From Himantopus leucocephalus (lineage: Eukaryota; Chordata; Aves; Charadriiformes; Recurvirostridae), in assembly GCA_003993805.1 (NCBI GenBank), contig RSEF01000031.1, positions 56,024,443-56,088,442 on the forward strand: a DNA stretch of 64,000 nt. The letters run 5' to 3'. The position numbers were made by a program, and so were the translations under genes. Within the stretch, counting starts at the first letter, position 1. Every line of letters begins with the position of its first letter. The notes beneath the pieces are model-generated. The model did not search any database, was not told the origin of the DNA, and worked only from the letters and a program-made list of their open reading frames with translations. Shown one piece after another: positions 22,961 through 33,813 of this stretch.

Positions 22961-25900
22961 ATGACATATGTCAGAGGATACTGAAATGTGACCCACTATT
23001 TCTGCTCAGGATTTTGAAAGATCACAAAACGATCCATCAAAGATCTTACAGCAAAGGTAGTTTTTGGTTGCACAGGCTTGCGGGTCTTCAGTCAAGCCTA
23101 TATTCAGGTCAGCTATACTCAATTAAACTTACAGATCTGTGAGTTTAATTCAGAAGTTATCCAAAGCCCCTAGTTCTGTTTTTGGCACACTTGGATGACT
23201 CAGAGCATCCCTCAGCAGAGAGAGCAGGAAGACAGGGAGGATCTCTTAAACTGCACCCATCTTTAGGATTTGGGCCACTGGTGGTACCACAGCCTGCAGC
23301 CTAAGCTCTTCTCTCCTGTAAATAAAAAAATCAACCTCCTGTTTTTCAAAAATTCGACGAAGGACTACCCCATTCCCCCAAAGCACAACTAAGGGAGATC
23401 CCTTTTCATATATTTCCCTAACCATCAGAGTCCTCCTGCCTGGAAGGTGCCACTGTGCACTGTCTGTTTTGCTTCTAGTCTGTCATCTTAGCTGTCCAGT
23501 ACCATATTTATGAACTTTAAAAAACACGTGAATCACATCCTTGCTTTCTTGAAGTATGTATAAGATTCAGGGTTTGACTTCAGTGAGGTGAGGACTTGAC
23601 TCATGGGCCCCCTTAGCAAAACTCTGTCAAGTAATTACGTGTTACAATGGAAAGCAATTCGTTACAAAAGGGCTAAAATAAAAATCTAGCCAGGCGAATA
23701 AATAAAAAGTACCACTGTCACTAGAATTTATTGACATATTTTCGAGGCCCTCAAAGGGATTTTACTTTGTGACAGTTTTCTATTCAAATTGCAATCACAG
23801 GGCTGGGTGTGGAGTAACTTCTATTTGGCAACGCAGTCCCGGTGAGAGGGAGGGCGAGTGTGTTACAATCAGAAGCAACAGAAGAACAAAGAGCCTCAGA
23901 CCAGCCTGACCAAGATGTGAACATCAATCTGAACATTTCCCCCTGAGCTGAGAATCAGAAATCACTACTAAACAGTAAAAGCTGCCCAGAATGTGCCTGC
24001 CTCCACTGTAGCCTGATTTTTGTATTTCTCTCAGAATAAATAATGTGCTGATGGGAAGTGGAAAGGATATGAAGGTCTTGTGAAACCTATGTATATCTTT
24101 TGTGAAATCAGAGACTGCATCTTTCATTTTTTGGCTTATGTATCTTCCTGTGCTAGTTAAGTTTCATTTCTCATTTTATGGTCTTGAACTGGAGTGATGA
24201 AACCAAACAGGGTCACCCTCCCACATGCCATTGTTTTGAGAACTGCCAGTGGTTTTCATGCATAAAACTTTGGTCTTGGCTGCCTAATTTGGGGACTTTG
24301 ACTTCAGAGATGTTCCCTGCACAGGAGTCTCACATCGAGCAAGTCTGCCAGTTTCATGGCGTGGACCCCTGCTCTTTAGGAGGAACGTCACACAACATCA
24401 CTTCTCCTGTATCTTACTGGCAGATGATGTATGCCCTGGTCTCATGAAAGCAAGTTCATCCATGAACTTTGTGACAGGGAACACCTCTAAGCAGTGGGTA
24501 TTGGTACCTGAATTCCCATCTTGGATCTGAGTGAACCACTCCATTAAAAAAGAAATCTCTCTAGTCCTGCTTGAGCCTTTCCTTGGACTCATCCTACCTC
24601 CTCTGGTGCCCTGAATCCCAATCGTATACCCATTCTGCACACCTCTGATTAAGTTTAATTAAGCAAGTGCACCTGTTAAAAAAAAAAGAGGCAAAAAGAT
24701 GATCTGACAGCAGATGAACCATATGTTGAAATCGGTGACAGCAACAGGAAAGGTCCTCACAGCAGTTCCAGTTGGAGAAAGCAGGCTGCAAAACTAGAAA
24801 ATTGCTAGCTTGTTCCTCTGTACAAAACTGAAAGCAAAATCAAGATCAAAAAAATTACAAAATAACAGCTTATTCTGGGCTTACTGCAGCTTATTATTGA
24901 GCAGTTGCAATAAATCATCATCCAGTTTGGCTGCTCAGCTCAGCTGAAGTCAAAGGGGAAGACACAACATTCCTGGGATTTGTCATGAGGAGGTTTGTCA
25001 CATCTTCCCAAAGCTTGCGTGAGGAGGAATGAGACAGGCTGCAAGAGGCCAAGTGTTAGGCAGAAATTATTTCACTTCCTCCATGCCTTTGCAGCATAAA
25101 ATATTTCTCTCCATAAATCAGCTCTGATTAGTTTATTATGGATGTTTAGGTTAAATGTCTCAATTGCTCTTTTGTTCTTGGGAACCCAATCTTATTTTTA
25201 TAGATATTTATTAGTACAGCTTCTAGACAGCTGATTTCATTTCCGATCTCTTTGTGTTTGGCTCTGTTGTGGGAATGATGGAGTCATAAAACTAAAATAC
25301 CCGCAGACATAAGAAGCAGGACGCAGGCTTTTCTCTCTATCAGCCACGCTGACACCACACTGCGTGGTTAATGAGGGGAGGACGAGAAGCTGCTCAGAAA
25401 TGGACTCTCAGCTATTCTTTTCCCACAGACCTGCCAGAGCCTTTGGAAGAGATGCGGTTAGCAAGGCAAGGCTTGAACATGACCACTGAATGAAAGTTGA
25501 CCCAAGACAGGCTGTCCTGCTGAAAAAACAGCGTGCAGGAGCACGTGCCTCTGACTCACAAGTAGGAAAGATTCACAGCATCATGTATTTTAACTTTTAC
25601 TTTTCCCCAATTTAAAATCACTATACTGCAATCCCTTGGGTAAATGAGATGGGGATGGTCTAATCCGAGCAGAAGAGTGGTGCTCCGCACTGCTGAGCTT
25701 TCTCCACTCTCATGTGAACAACTTCGTGGACAACCGGGGGTAAACAGCTCACTCATCCTCAGTCACCCATATTACGTGACAGTTACTACCTGCTTCTTGC
25801 ATCAGCTGTCGAGAATAATTAACCAGCGTTTGTAGAGAGATCCTCGCAGGAGAAGTATAGATGCGGCAGACATTATTTGCTTCAGTTTTGAACCTTGGTT

Positions 25901-28439
25901 ATTTAGTACCAGGGTTCTACTATGCGTGTCAGGCATCTGAACGCTCAGCTTTATATATCCATTCCTGAGGACCGGTCGTACTGCTGCACTCGCTATGTCC
26001 ACACCTAATATAACATTTGCACTTGGCTTCCACCACAGCTGCTGAAAAGAGGGTGGAGTGAACTTTACTTCAACATGTCTGGTAAAAGTTCCCTGCAGAC
26101 AATGTCTAACGAGGTTTTGATTTTCCAAAGTAAACTTACAGCAGCTCGTATGAAGGCAGGGTCCTTTCTGCTCTGACCACTCCCCGCGCAGAAGGAGTTT
26201 GCACTACCAGCGTGCCAGCCCCGTCCGCCTCGCGCGTGCCAGCAGCTCTACGGGATGCTCCACACCGTGCCTCTGAGTGCAGCAGAGAAAGCTGGACCAC
26301 GCCACATTTAATGGGACTCTGCCTTGCTGAACCCCAAGCAGTTGTGCTTGGCGCTGAGAAGATTACCTCCTGGCAGCATTTCAGTTTGAACATACTCATA
26401 AATGCCCTTTGGGCTCAGGACAGGTTGTAGGTTTTTCTGGATGTGGCTGTGAGACAGAGGCTGGGAGGGTTGGAGCAAATGGTATTTAGATCAGGGTGCA
26501 CTCCAGGGCTGCCAGCAGCCTCTCCAGCAGGTTACCGGAAAGGATAAAGATTAACTTCTTCCCTCCATATGAAAGAAAATTAATCATGTGCTTGCTATGT
26601 GGAAACTGTACCAAAGAGTATTGCTAGTACTTCCTTTCCCAATATAGCAAGAAGTCAAAAGTAGAAAAAAAATTCACCCATATGATGTGGGAAACTCATA
26701 AGACGGGACTCTGAATTACCTGGAATATCAAGAATCCCAAACAATTTAATCTGTGTCATAGCAGATGGATTTGTCCTTGATCATAGTTGGATGACTGTTT
26801 AATATACCTATTTCTTTGCTTCTCTGTCTTCTTAATTCTTTGTGGCATAAAAGTTCTTCCATTGTCTTTGTAAATAAAAATCTAAAAGCCAGCTTCCTCT
26901 TTGAGGTGACTTTGCTTGATATCTGCACAACACATGAGGAACGGGCAGCCAGGAAGGCAGCAGGAGAACATGCATCTCCCCCAGTGCTGCACTGGCAGGC
27001 TTTGAGGGTCCAGACATCAGCTGTGCCCTGGTGAAACACAAGGGACCCCCTTCAGACTGCCTACAGACACATCGCTGTGCAGTGTGACTTCTTTTGCCCA
27101 CCACCTTGAAAGGGTCTGATAACCTGTACATCAGGTGCTCTGAACCACTTCATTACTTTCGGGAATGCAGCAACCACAATGATGGCAGCTGCCCAGCCAC
27201 CAATGGTCATCTACCCAGCTTCACGCATCCACAAGCTTCAAGTTTGCTATCCATGTTCCCTCAATACTCATGGAGAAAGAGAGGGGTATCACCTGGGAGC
27301 AAATCATCTTACCCCAAGATAGGTAAGCTGAAGATACCCAACCTTTCCTTGATGCCAAAGAGGCTTGGGTGATTGTCTTAGGTTGAACATCTCAACCCCT
27401 ACATTTTAATGAAGCCTAGAGAGCTTTTGACTCACTCACATCCTTCACGTGCAACAGCTTCCCGCCATTTGGGACACTATGTTAGGCTGATTCCTTGTGC
27501 TCAACGTTCCTGGGCTCACCACAGATGGCAAAGCCAACTGGACCAGGAGGACTCCAACACGGCTGAGCAGCTCCATCCCCCTGGGAGACACAATGCTCTC
27601 TTCTGTCCCAAGGTCCACCCATAACTTACCTCTCCGACCAGCGCCTCTGCGCACAATCTTGCTGGTTTTTCCCCACACGTTTGGCAAAAGGGGGATGAGA
27701 TGATTTAACAGGGTAGGGCTTTTCCATCACCAGTTTTTGTCATCTATGACACAGGTTTTTCCTTCTCACCTCAAAGCATTAGTAACAGCCAAGCACTGAG
27801 GAAGCATTAGCAAACCCGTGCCTTAGCTGGTTTTCTTTGTCCCTTGACAATGAGAATGGCGTTAAATTCAAGTGGTTCTGGGCAGTAATTTTCATCCCCC
27901 TCTGGAATCAGCTGTCCATACTGGGCTTGTGAATAGTCCTGTAAATATATTTTACTACCTTTTTATGTTTTACATGGCCCAAGCAGTCTGGAGGTGAGTC
28001 TGGAAGACAGTATGCAACTGTCTCCAGCCTTTTCTGTTTAGAACTCTGGCTTTCGGTTAAAATTAAAATCAACTTTTAAAATTACTTTTAAACTACCTTG
28101 GCAGCAAAAGAGGATCTTATAACAGTCCAGAAAGAAAACTAGAAGCTAACAGGCTACATGAGAAAATTGGGGTAGATGCTTTGATTAAATCCAGGGCTTA
28201 TGCTCAACTGATGTGAATCAGAACCATGCACGAGAAATGAGAGGCAGGACTTCCAAGTAACATTTAATTAAGCAGGAAAAGAAGGACAATGCGATATTAT
28301 TTATTTTACTCAGAGCAACATAGGTGCTTCATGCTCTATTTACATTCATGTCTGATTTACATTCAGAACTGCTATTTATATTAAAGCTTTTTGGAAGATG
28401 CAGATTAAATTTATTCTCTGTTTACTAAATAATAACAGA

Positions 28440-28548
28440 CTCGGCATGGCACGAGCAACTTGCCATGGCTGACCCTTCTCTAAGCATTGGACTAGATGAT
28501 CTTCAGAGGCCCCTTCCAACCTCAACTGTCCTGTGACTTTGTGATGTT
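28440..28548 (+). mobile_element. CR1 LINE 3' end fragment, diverged
   Basis: The block TTGGACTAGATGATCTTCAG followed by GGCCCCTTCCAACCTCAAC and CTGTGACTTTGTGAT is the CR1 3' end in plus orientation. It is more diverged than the copy at 19348. The 5' limit is uncertain. Confidence 0.88.
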
Positions 28549-30892
28549 GTAAGTATGATGGAAAAATTTTATTCAGTTAAGTATTTCTGCACAAGACAAG
28601 AGAGCCATAAAAAACCCAAAACAGAGCTATCCTTCTTTCCCAAGAAGTAACCTGAAAATAGTATGCTTATCGTTTTTCTCTAGGGCATTAACAAACAACT
28701 CACCTCAGATGATATTAAGGCTGCTATAGCTGTTTGACAAGACCTGAGAACTCAGGCAAAAAAAGCAATTTCTGGTCATCGTTATCGCCTCTGACCGGTG
28801 GGATTAGCAGGCAATTCAAGATCAGACAATGCCAGGCATCTGCTGCAATCCCATTTCCCAAACAGCATGAATTAAATAGGGTCAAGTGTCTCTGCTGGGT
28901 CTTCATCCCCTTTTCCAGCCAATATTTAGGCCAAAAGGGCTCTCACTTTCTCTTTCTCTCTTTCCTGCCATCTCTCACATGCTCTCTCTCTTTCTCAGGC
29001 TGGACTCCCAGAGATTTTCCCAGCCATGCCCTTGGTTTTTCACTACTTCACTGTTTTTCTTTCCTCTGTGCTTTTCCCCTCTCTGTACAGGGATACAAAT
29101 CTCCACGACACAGAAACTTCTGATCCCGCATGCCTTACTTGTACGTTGTTTAAAGTTGGTGGCTGCTTTTCCTTCAAAAAAGAAGCAGCTATTTCCTATA
29201 GGGCTTCCCAGGTACACATCATCAACAGGTTTCATTGGAGTTCCTACTTTTATTGCCAATGCCACTGATGAAAATGGTGAACGAGATCGGTTCCAAGACT
29301 CACTCCTAAGGACCTCCAGAAGTAATCTTCCTCCAGCTTGGTATTTTCCCTTTTAGAAGTGTCAGCTTTAAATATATACAGTGTTTCATTTTCCTAACAC
29401 TAGAAGATTAATACTGATAGATTTTATGAACAAAATTGATTTTGGAGTGTAATTATAATAGCAGGGAAATAATTCAATGGTCAGAGAAGGATGAAAATTC
29501 AGTTGTTGTCCAACATTATATGGAAAAGAAATGAAATGGAGGATGACAGATTGCCAAAAGGAAATTTAGGAAAAAGATTTGATGGGACCTCAGATTTTGT
29601 GAAGGGAATTAGAATAAAATCAAAGCAGAAAAATATTTAGCAGAAAACTGGTACTAACCCCTGATGAAAGGACTGATGCATTACTGGAGAAAAGAGGGAA
29701 GAGAAGAGGGTTTCCAGAAGATGGAAACCCTCCCTAGCTCATCCTCTTTCAGTAGGATAACCAGCTCCTGGCACATTTTTCTAAATTAGAATTGCTTAGA
29801 AGATGCTCAAATACATTACCTTCAGTCTTTAAGCAGTCTGGACATGCTTTTATTGCCTTGGTTTCCTACCATTCTTGCTTCACTGTTCCCACATTTTGTT
29901 TTTCCCACAAAGCAGATGGCAAGCCAGAAAAAAGCAGCTTTACCTTAAACATTTAGCAGCATTTGAATTCCCGTGTGTAAAGGCTTTTTCTTTCCTCAAG
30001 TACCTTCAGGCTGCTAGATCAAACTGCAGGAGTTGTTAAATCCAGCTAGACTATACTAAACATTTCCAGAGAATCATTTTTATACGCGCAATCAGTTATA
30101 TGTTACAGGTACAAAGCAAGGAAGAACAACATATCTAATACACATGCATATACACATGAGTGTCTACTTTCGTGAATAATAGTAGGAAGGTAGTTAAAAT
30201 AGTGATACAGATTGCCGAAACATTATCTCAAAATCAAAATAATATTTTCATCCCAAAGACGATACTTTATACAGCACTTCCTCAAGAAAAGAGAGGGTTT
30301 CTTTAGTTTAGAACACTTTTTTTCTCTCTCTTGAAAAAATATTGTAAATATTTTTGATCTAAATGATTTTCTGGATAAACCCAGGCCTCAAATGACAAAT
30401 TGTTATGCATAAAAACATACATTCTGTTTAGTGTCACATTAAAAGTATAAAACTCTAGACAAGTCTAAACCTTTAATGAAAAATAGCATGTTTTTCCTCC
30501 TATAAAAAAACCTACATGTTTTATCTTCCCCAAAAGTACAGTTTAAAGTGAAGAAAAAATTTACCTGAGAAATCATTTGCAGAGTAATATCAAAGAGGAG
30601 TATTAATTAAGGATGGCCTTTGAAATTTGATCTGCGGTTCCTAACTTTGGTTAATTTCCTGTCTTGAAAAACCATTTGTGGGCATGTTTCTCTATTTTGT
30701 CTTCTGTCACCACTAAAATATTTTGGACAGGGAGAAGTAATTGACTGACGTCTCATGTCAGGCTATTTCATGTAACAGTTTTATAGGCATGCCTGGAAAA
30801 CAAGGTCTTCCAAAAGGTGAGTTAGAAAACCATGCTCACAAAGTAAGTCTAAGTTTAGTAACTCTACTAAATAGAAGGATGAATGGAGTGAG

Positions 30893-31262
30893 GCTTAAGT
30901 CCAGAACTGTTCAATGTTTTCATTAATGGTCTGTATGTTAGGAATGGAGAATGAACTTACTACGTTCACCCGTAATACCAAATTGAGGAAGAATGAGCAT
31001 GCAAAATCATCTTGACAAGCTGTGGAAATCAGCTACAAAAATGGGATGCAAGTCAATATGGTTAAATGCCAGTTACTAAACCCATATGGGAACAGTCAGC
31101 TGCACAAATGCAGAATAGAAAACAAAGTAACTACCCACTAACTCTGCATGGGAGAACCTAAGGATTATGGTGGACCACAGCATGAACATAAACTAGTAGA
31201 TGTTATACCATTGTGAAATAGGTGAACATTATATTTGATTTATGAATAGGAGCACTGTCTGT
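30893..31262 (+). mobile_element. Ancient CR1 LINE fragment (reverse-transcriptase region)
   Basis: In plus orientation the segment follows the CR1 reverse-transcriptase coding region. It starts at GAACTGTTCAATGTTTTCAT (Leu-Phe-Asn-Val-Phe-Ile), runs through the part where the active-site box should be (now degraded), and reaches GGATTATGGTGGACCACAGC, which matches the CR1 block for 'Leu-Gly-Val-Val-Asp'. Many frame breaks and stops show that it is a fossil. Confidence 0.72.
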
Positions 31263-32480
31263 TGACTCACAAGGGAACCCTTCTTCTCTGTAAGCTTTGG
31301 AAAGCCCCCACAGCAGGAACCCCATCAGCATGGAGGGCTAGCAAAGATCCCAGCTTTTCTTGGAGACTTAACCAAGCAGCACAGAGTAACTTATTAATTT
31401 AGTAGATTTAAAAAAAAAATAACGTTATGAAGCGTTATTGCTGTGTTCCCTTCCTAAACATCACAGGTTACTCTGAAAAAGATTTTACTTGGCTTGGTCA
31501 ATGAATGACCATTGGGCCTATTTCAAAGCATTGGGATGAATGAGTTTGAGGATAAAGTGGCTGTCCCCACTTCCTGTGGACAAATATGCATCACAAAGAA
31601 GTTTCACTGATTTTCTGTAGCTTTTGCAATACTTCCTCTGCTCTCACAAGTAATTTGTGCTCATTTCGGTGGGTCTTTACTCTTCAAAGTCAACTGGGAA
31701 ATGGAACCTTAGTCCAGAAAAGCAGTAGTTTCTCACATAAATCTTCAGAAAGGAGCATTTCGCTAACACTTCTCACAGGGATGTGGAGACTGACATACTG
31801 GAAATAGGCTTTAGGGGAGAGGAGGTGTCCTGCGCATACAGTCTCAGCTCGCTGGGAACTGGCTACCCGAACTAGATGACACACCCGCGCTCACACAGTC
31901 CAAGGTATGTACCTGCCATCACATAATTTTCTGCACAACTCCTGGCTTGATTCTATAAACCTCAAAAAAAGATAGAAGAAGAAACATTCTGACAGATTTT
32001 ATTACATCTGCCAACTGAGTGTAACATTTCCTATTTATAGAACAACATTTTACTATTAGAAACCAACAGTTTCTTAAAAGTAGAGTTTTGCGGGATGTTC
32101 ACCTCCATTCACCTCCATTTTATGCTGCAGGCACAATTAAACCAAGCTCTTCTCTTTCAGGTTATGTCATGGAACATTTTCACCTTACAACTGACACTAT
32201 ATACAAGCTTTTGCTGAAAGCATTGTCAGATCAGCACTGGAAGATTTAAAATCAGGCAATGTCTATGAATGGGTGTATGAATAGGTCTGTTGCGCTCCTG
32301 TCATTTCTCAAGCACAAAGCCTTTGTAGCAAGCAAAATATTTTGGCCATTCATGTTTTTACTGTGTGATTTATAACATTGTCTCAAAGCCCTTTGTGAAT
32401 GTAAAATGCTGTGACCATGTTTTTCAGACAGGAATGCTTAAATATAATATTCCCAGATCCTCATTTAGGTTCTTAAATGA

Positions 32481-32554
32481 GGCCTTGATCCTGCAAATAC
32501 TGACATGGATGCTGTTAGTTAAATATAGGATTGAATTTTGGCAGAATCAGGCCC
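32481..32554. repeat. Palindromic amniote repeat, internally deleted
   Basis: The ends are inverted copies: GGCCTTGATCCTGCA on the left and GGCAGAATCAGGCCC on the right. This is the terminal structure of a palindromic MITE-like family in which arms of the type GGCCCTGATCCTGCAAA flank a TTAAAGTTAAGC core. The interior is shortened and degraded. It is non-coding. Confidence 0.6.
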
Positions 32555-32642
32555 TAAATAATCTGGCATTTCAAAAATACTGAGGAGCTTCCAAGAACCA
32601 TTGCAAGCCATACAGCACAGAAGCAGGACTACGTTGCATATT

Positions 32643-32695
32643 CCTGCTGACTTCAATGGGATTACTCACGTGTTTAAAACTCTTGTTGGATCACA
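32643..32695. repeat. Half of a palindromic amniote repeat
   Basis: The segment contains CTGACTTCAATGGGATTACT and CACGTGTTTAAA, matching the centre and right arm of the same palindromic family, and ends at TGTTGGATCAC. The left arm is not clear. It lies about 90 bases from the copy at 32481-32554. Confidence 0.55.
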
Positions 32696-33619
32696 TGTTT
32701 CCTGAGACAGAAGAACTGGCTCCCTTTGGCTTAAATGAGAATTGATTCAGGCTCTTAAAATTGCAAAGCAGGAACCTGACGCGCATGCTTAGTTCTCTAC
32801 ACTTTTGACCACTGAAGGTAAATACACATTCCTAACTTTTTTTTTGATGAAGCCTTAAAACTACATGAATGCATCAGCTTTGGGCAGGAAGATGTCATGC
32901 ATAACCACACTTTGCTAACTCGTCCCTTTACTCATAGAGTGTCTAAGCAAATAAAAAAAAAAAGATATATTTTTAGAATGCATTTTATTTTTTTAGAAAT
33001 AGCCTTAAGAAAAATATGGAGTATCAAAAATGACAATTTTAAAGGCTATGTGTTTCTACGATGGGTTAAAATGGATTCAATATTGACTTTATAACCACTT
33101 TACTCCCAAAAGCAAGAATACACCTTATAATGCATAATGCTGCAGAGAACCTTCAAGTAAAAACCAAAAGGACATTTCTTTGTATGCTTCATGTCAGCAG
33201 ACAGCATTCTAAACTCACGGTTTTTAAAGACATATCTCAAACAAAGTTGAAGATGGTTTAGCTAGACCGCATCTAAGCCAAGCTTCTCAGGAAAGGAGCA
33301 GTATATAAGGTAAGTAGAGCAGTAGCCTTAAGTCTCCTTTATGTCTGACTTACTCCTTGGAGACATCTGGAAACCAGTTGATCCTGGATACAATCAGCAG
33401 TCAGAGACTCTTAGGATGTAAAAATGCTACGATGGTGCCCTCTTTCCCCATATACACACGACAAAAGATCTACACAGAGGCTAAACTGATTTCAAGGCCG
33501 TCGCAAATCAAGCCTAGCAGGCCAAGGGCCTATGACTGCATAGTGAAGAATGGGGACAAGTGCAGTGCAAGAGGATTAGAGCAATATGTCATTGAATACC
33601 ACCACAGAGTAAAGGTTTT

Positions 33620-33704
33620 GGCTCACCATCTATAACCAAGCCTTTAATTTTATAGCTTGTCTCTATTAGAGCGCCAGTCTCTCAGTTTCTCAGCCAACAC
33701 ATAG
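33620..33704 (-). terminator. XRCC4: XRCC4 3' UTR with ATTAAA polyadenylation signal
   Basis: On the minus strand, 57 bases beyond the XRCC4 stop codon there is an ATTAAA hexamer (33643-33648), the commonest variant of the poly(A) signal. Cleavage would be expected some 10-30 bases further, near 33620-33633, giving a short 3' UTR of roughly 75-85 bases. More distal sites are possible: AATAAA reads on the minus strand near 32985, which would give a UTR of about 700 bases. The sequence does not show which is used. Confidence 0.5.
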
Positions 33705-33813
33705 CTAGATGTCGTCAAAGAGGTCCTCTGGCTCACAAGTGTTTTCCAGTGTTTCGAGAGACATCACATCCGGGGAATGCTTGCCCGATGTCTTCTGTGA
33801 GGCCAGATCAGGT
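33705..33813 (-). CDS. XRCC4: XRCC4 last coding exon (C-terminal 35 residues and stop)
   Basis: XRCC4 is the nuclear scaffold of non-homologous end joining; it binds DNA ligase IV and XLF at double-strand breaks. Read on the minus strand, a pyrimidine-rich tract ending TATATTTCCAG is followed by one base completing a split codon, then 35 codons and TAG. The peptide contains MSLETL and ends PEDLFDDI, matching the conserved XRCC4 tail (human ends PEDLFDEI). The exon starts just before Pro-Asp, which agrees with the phase-2 last intron of human XRCC4 and its acceptor giving the 334-residue form. The serine of MSLETL corresponds to human Ser320, a DNA-PK site. The next residues differ: human has Asn-Ser-Ser before PEDLF, here it is Asn-Thr-Cys-Glu. 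Only this exon is recognised; the head, coiled coil and ligase-IV-binding parts are outside the window or not found. The match is from remembered family sequence, not a search. Confidence 0.93.

Larger units (their letters stand above)
17516..33619. other. XRCC4-VCAN intergenic region, part 2
   Basis: No recognisable gene on either strand. It holds three young-to-middle-aged CR1 ends, two older CR1 remnants and palindromic elements (listed separately), a pyrimidine tract near 17876-17912, GGGGA repeats near 21550-21569, and a C/T-rich stretch near 28945-29000. AT-rich, apparently unique patches at 21270-21470 and 24880-25220 contain many ATTA/TAAT cores and could be regulatory. An exon-like open stretch at 20970-21118 (plus strand) ends in a good donor but has a weak acceptor. 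The remainder shows nothing I can name. Confidence 0.55.
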
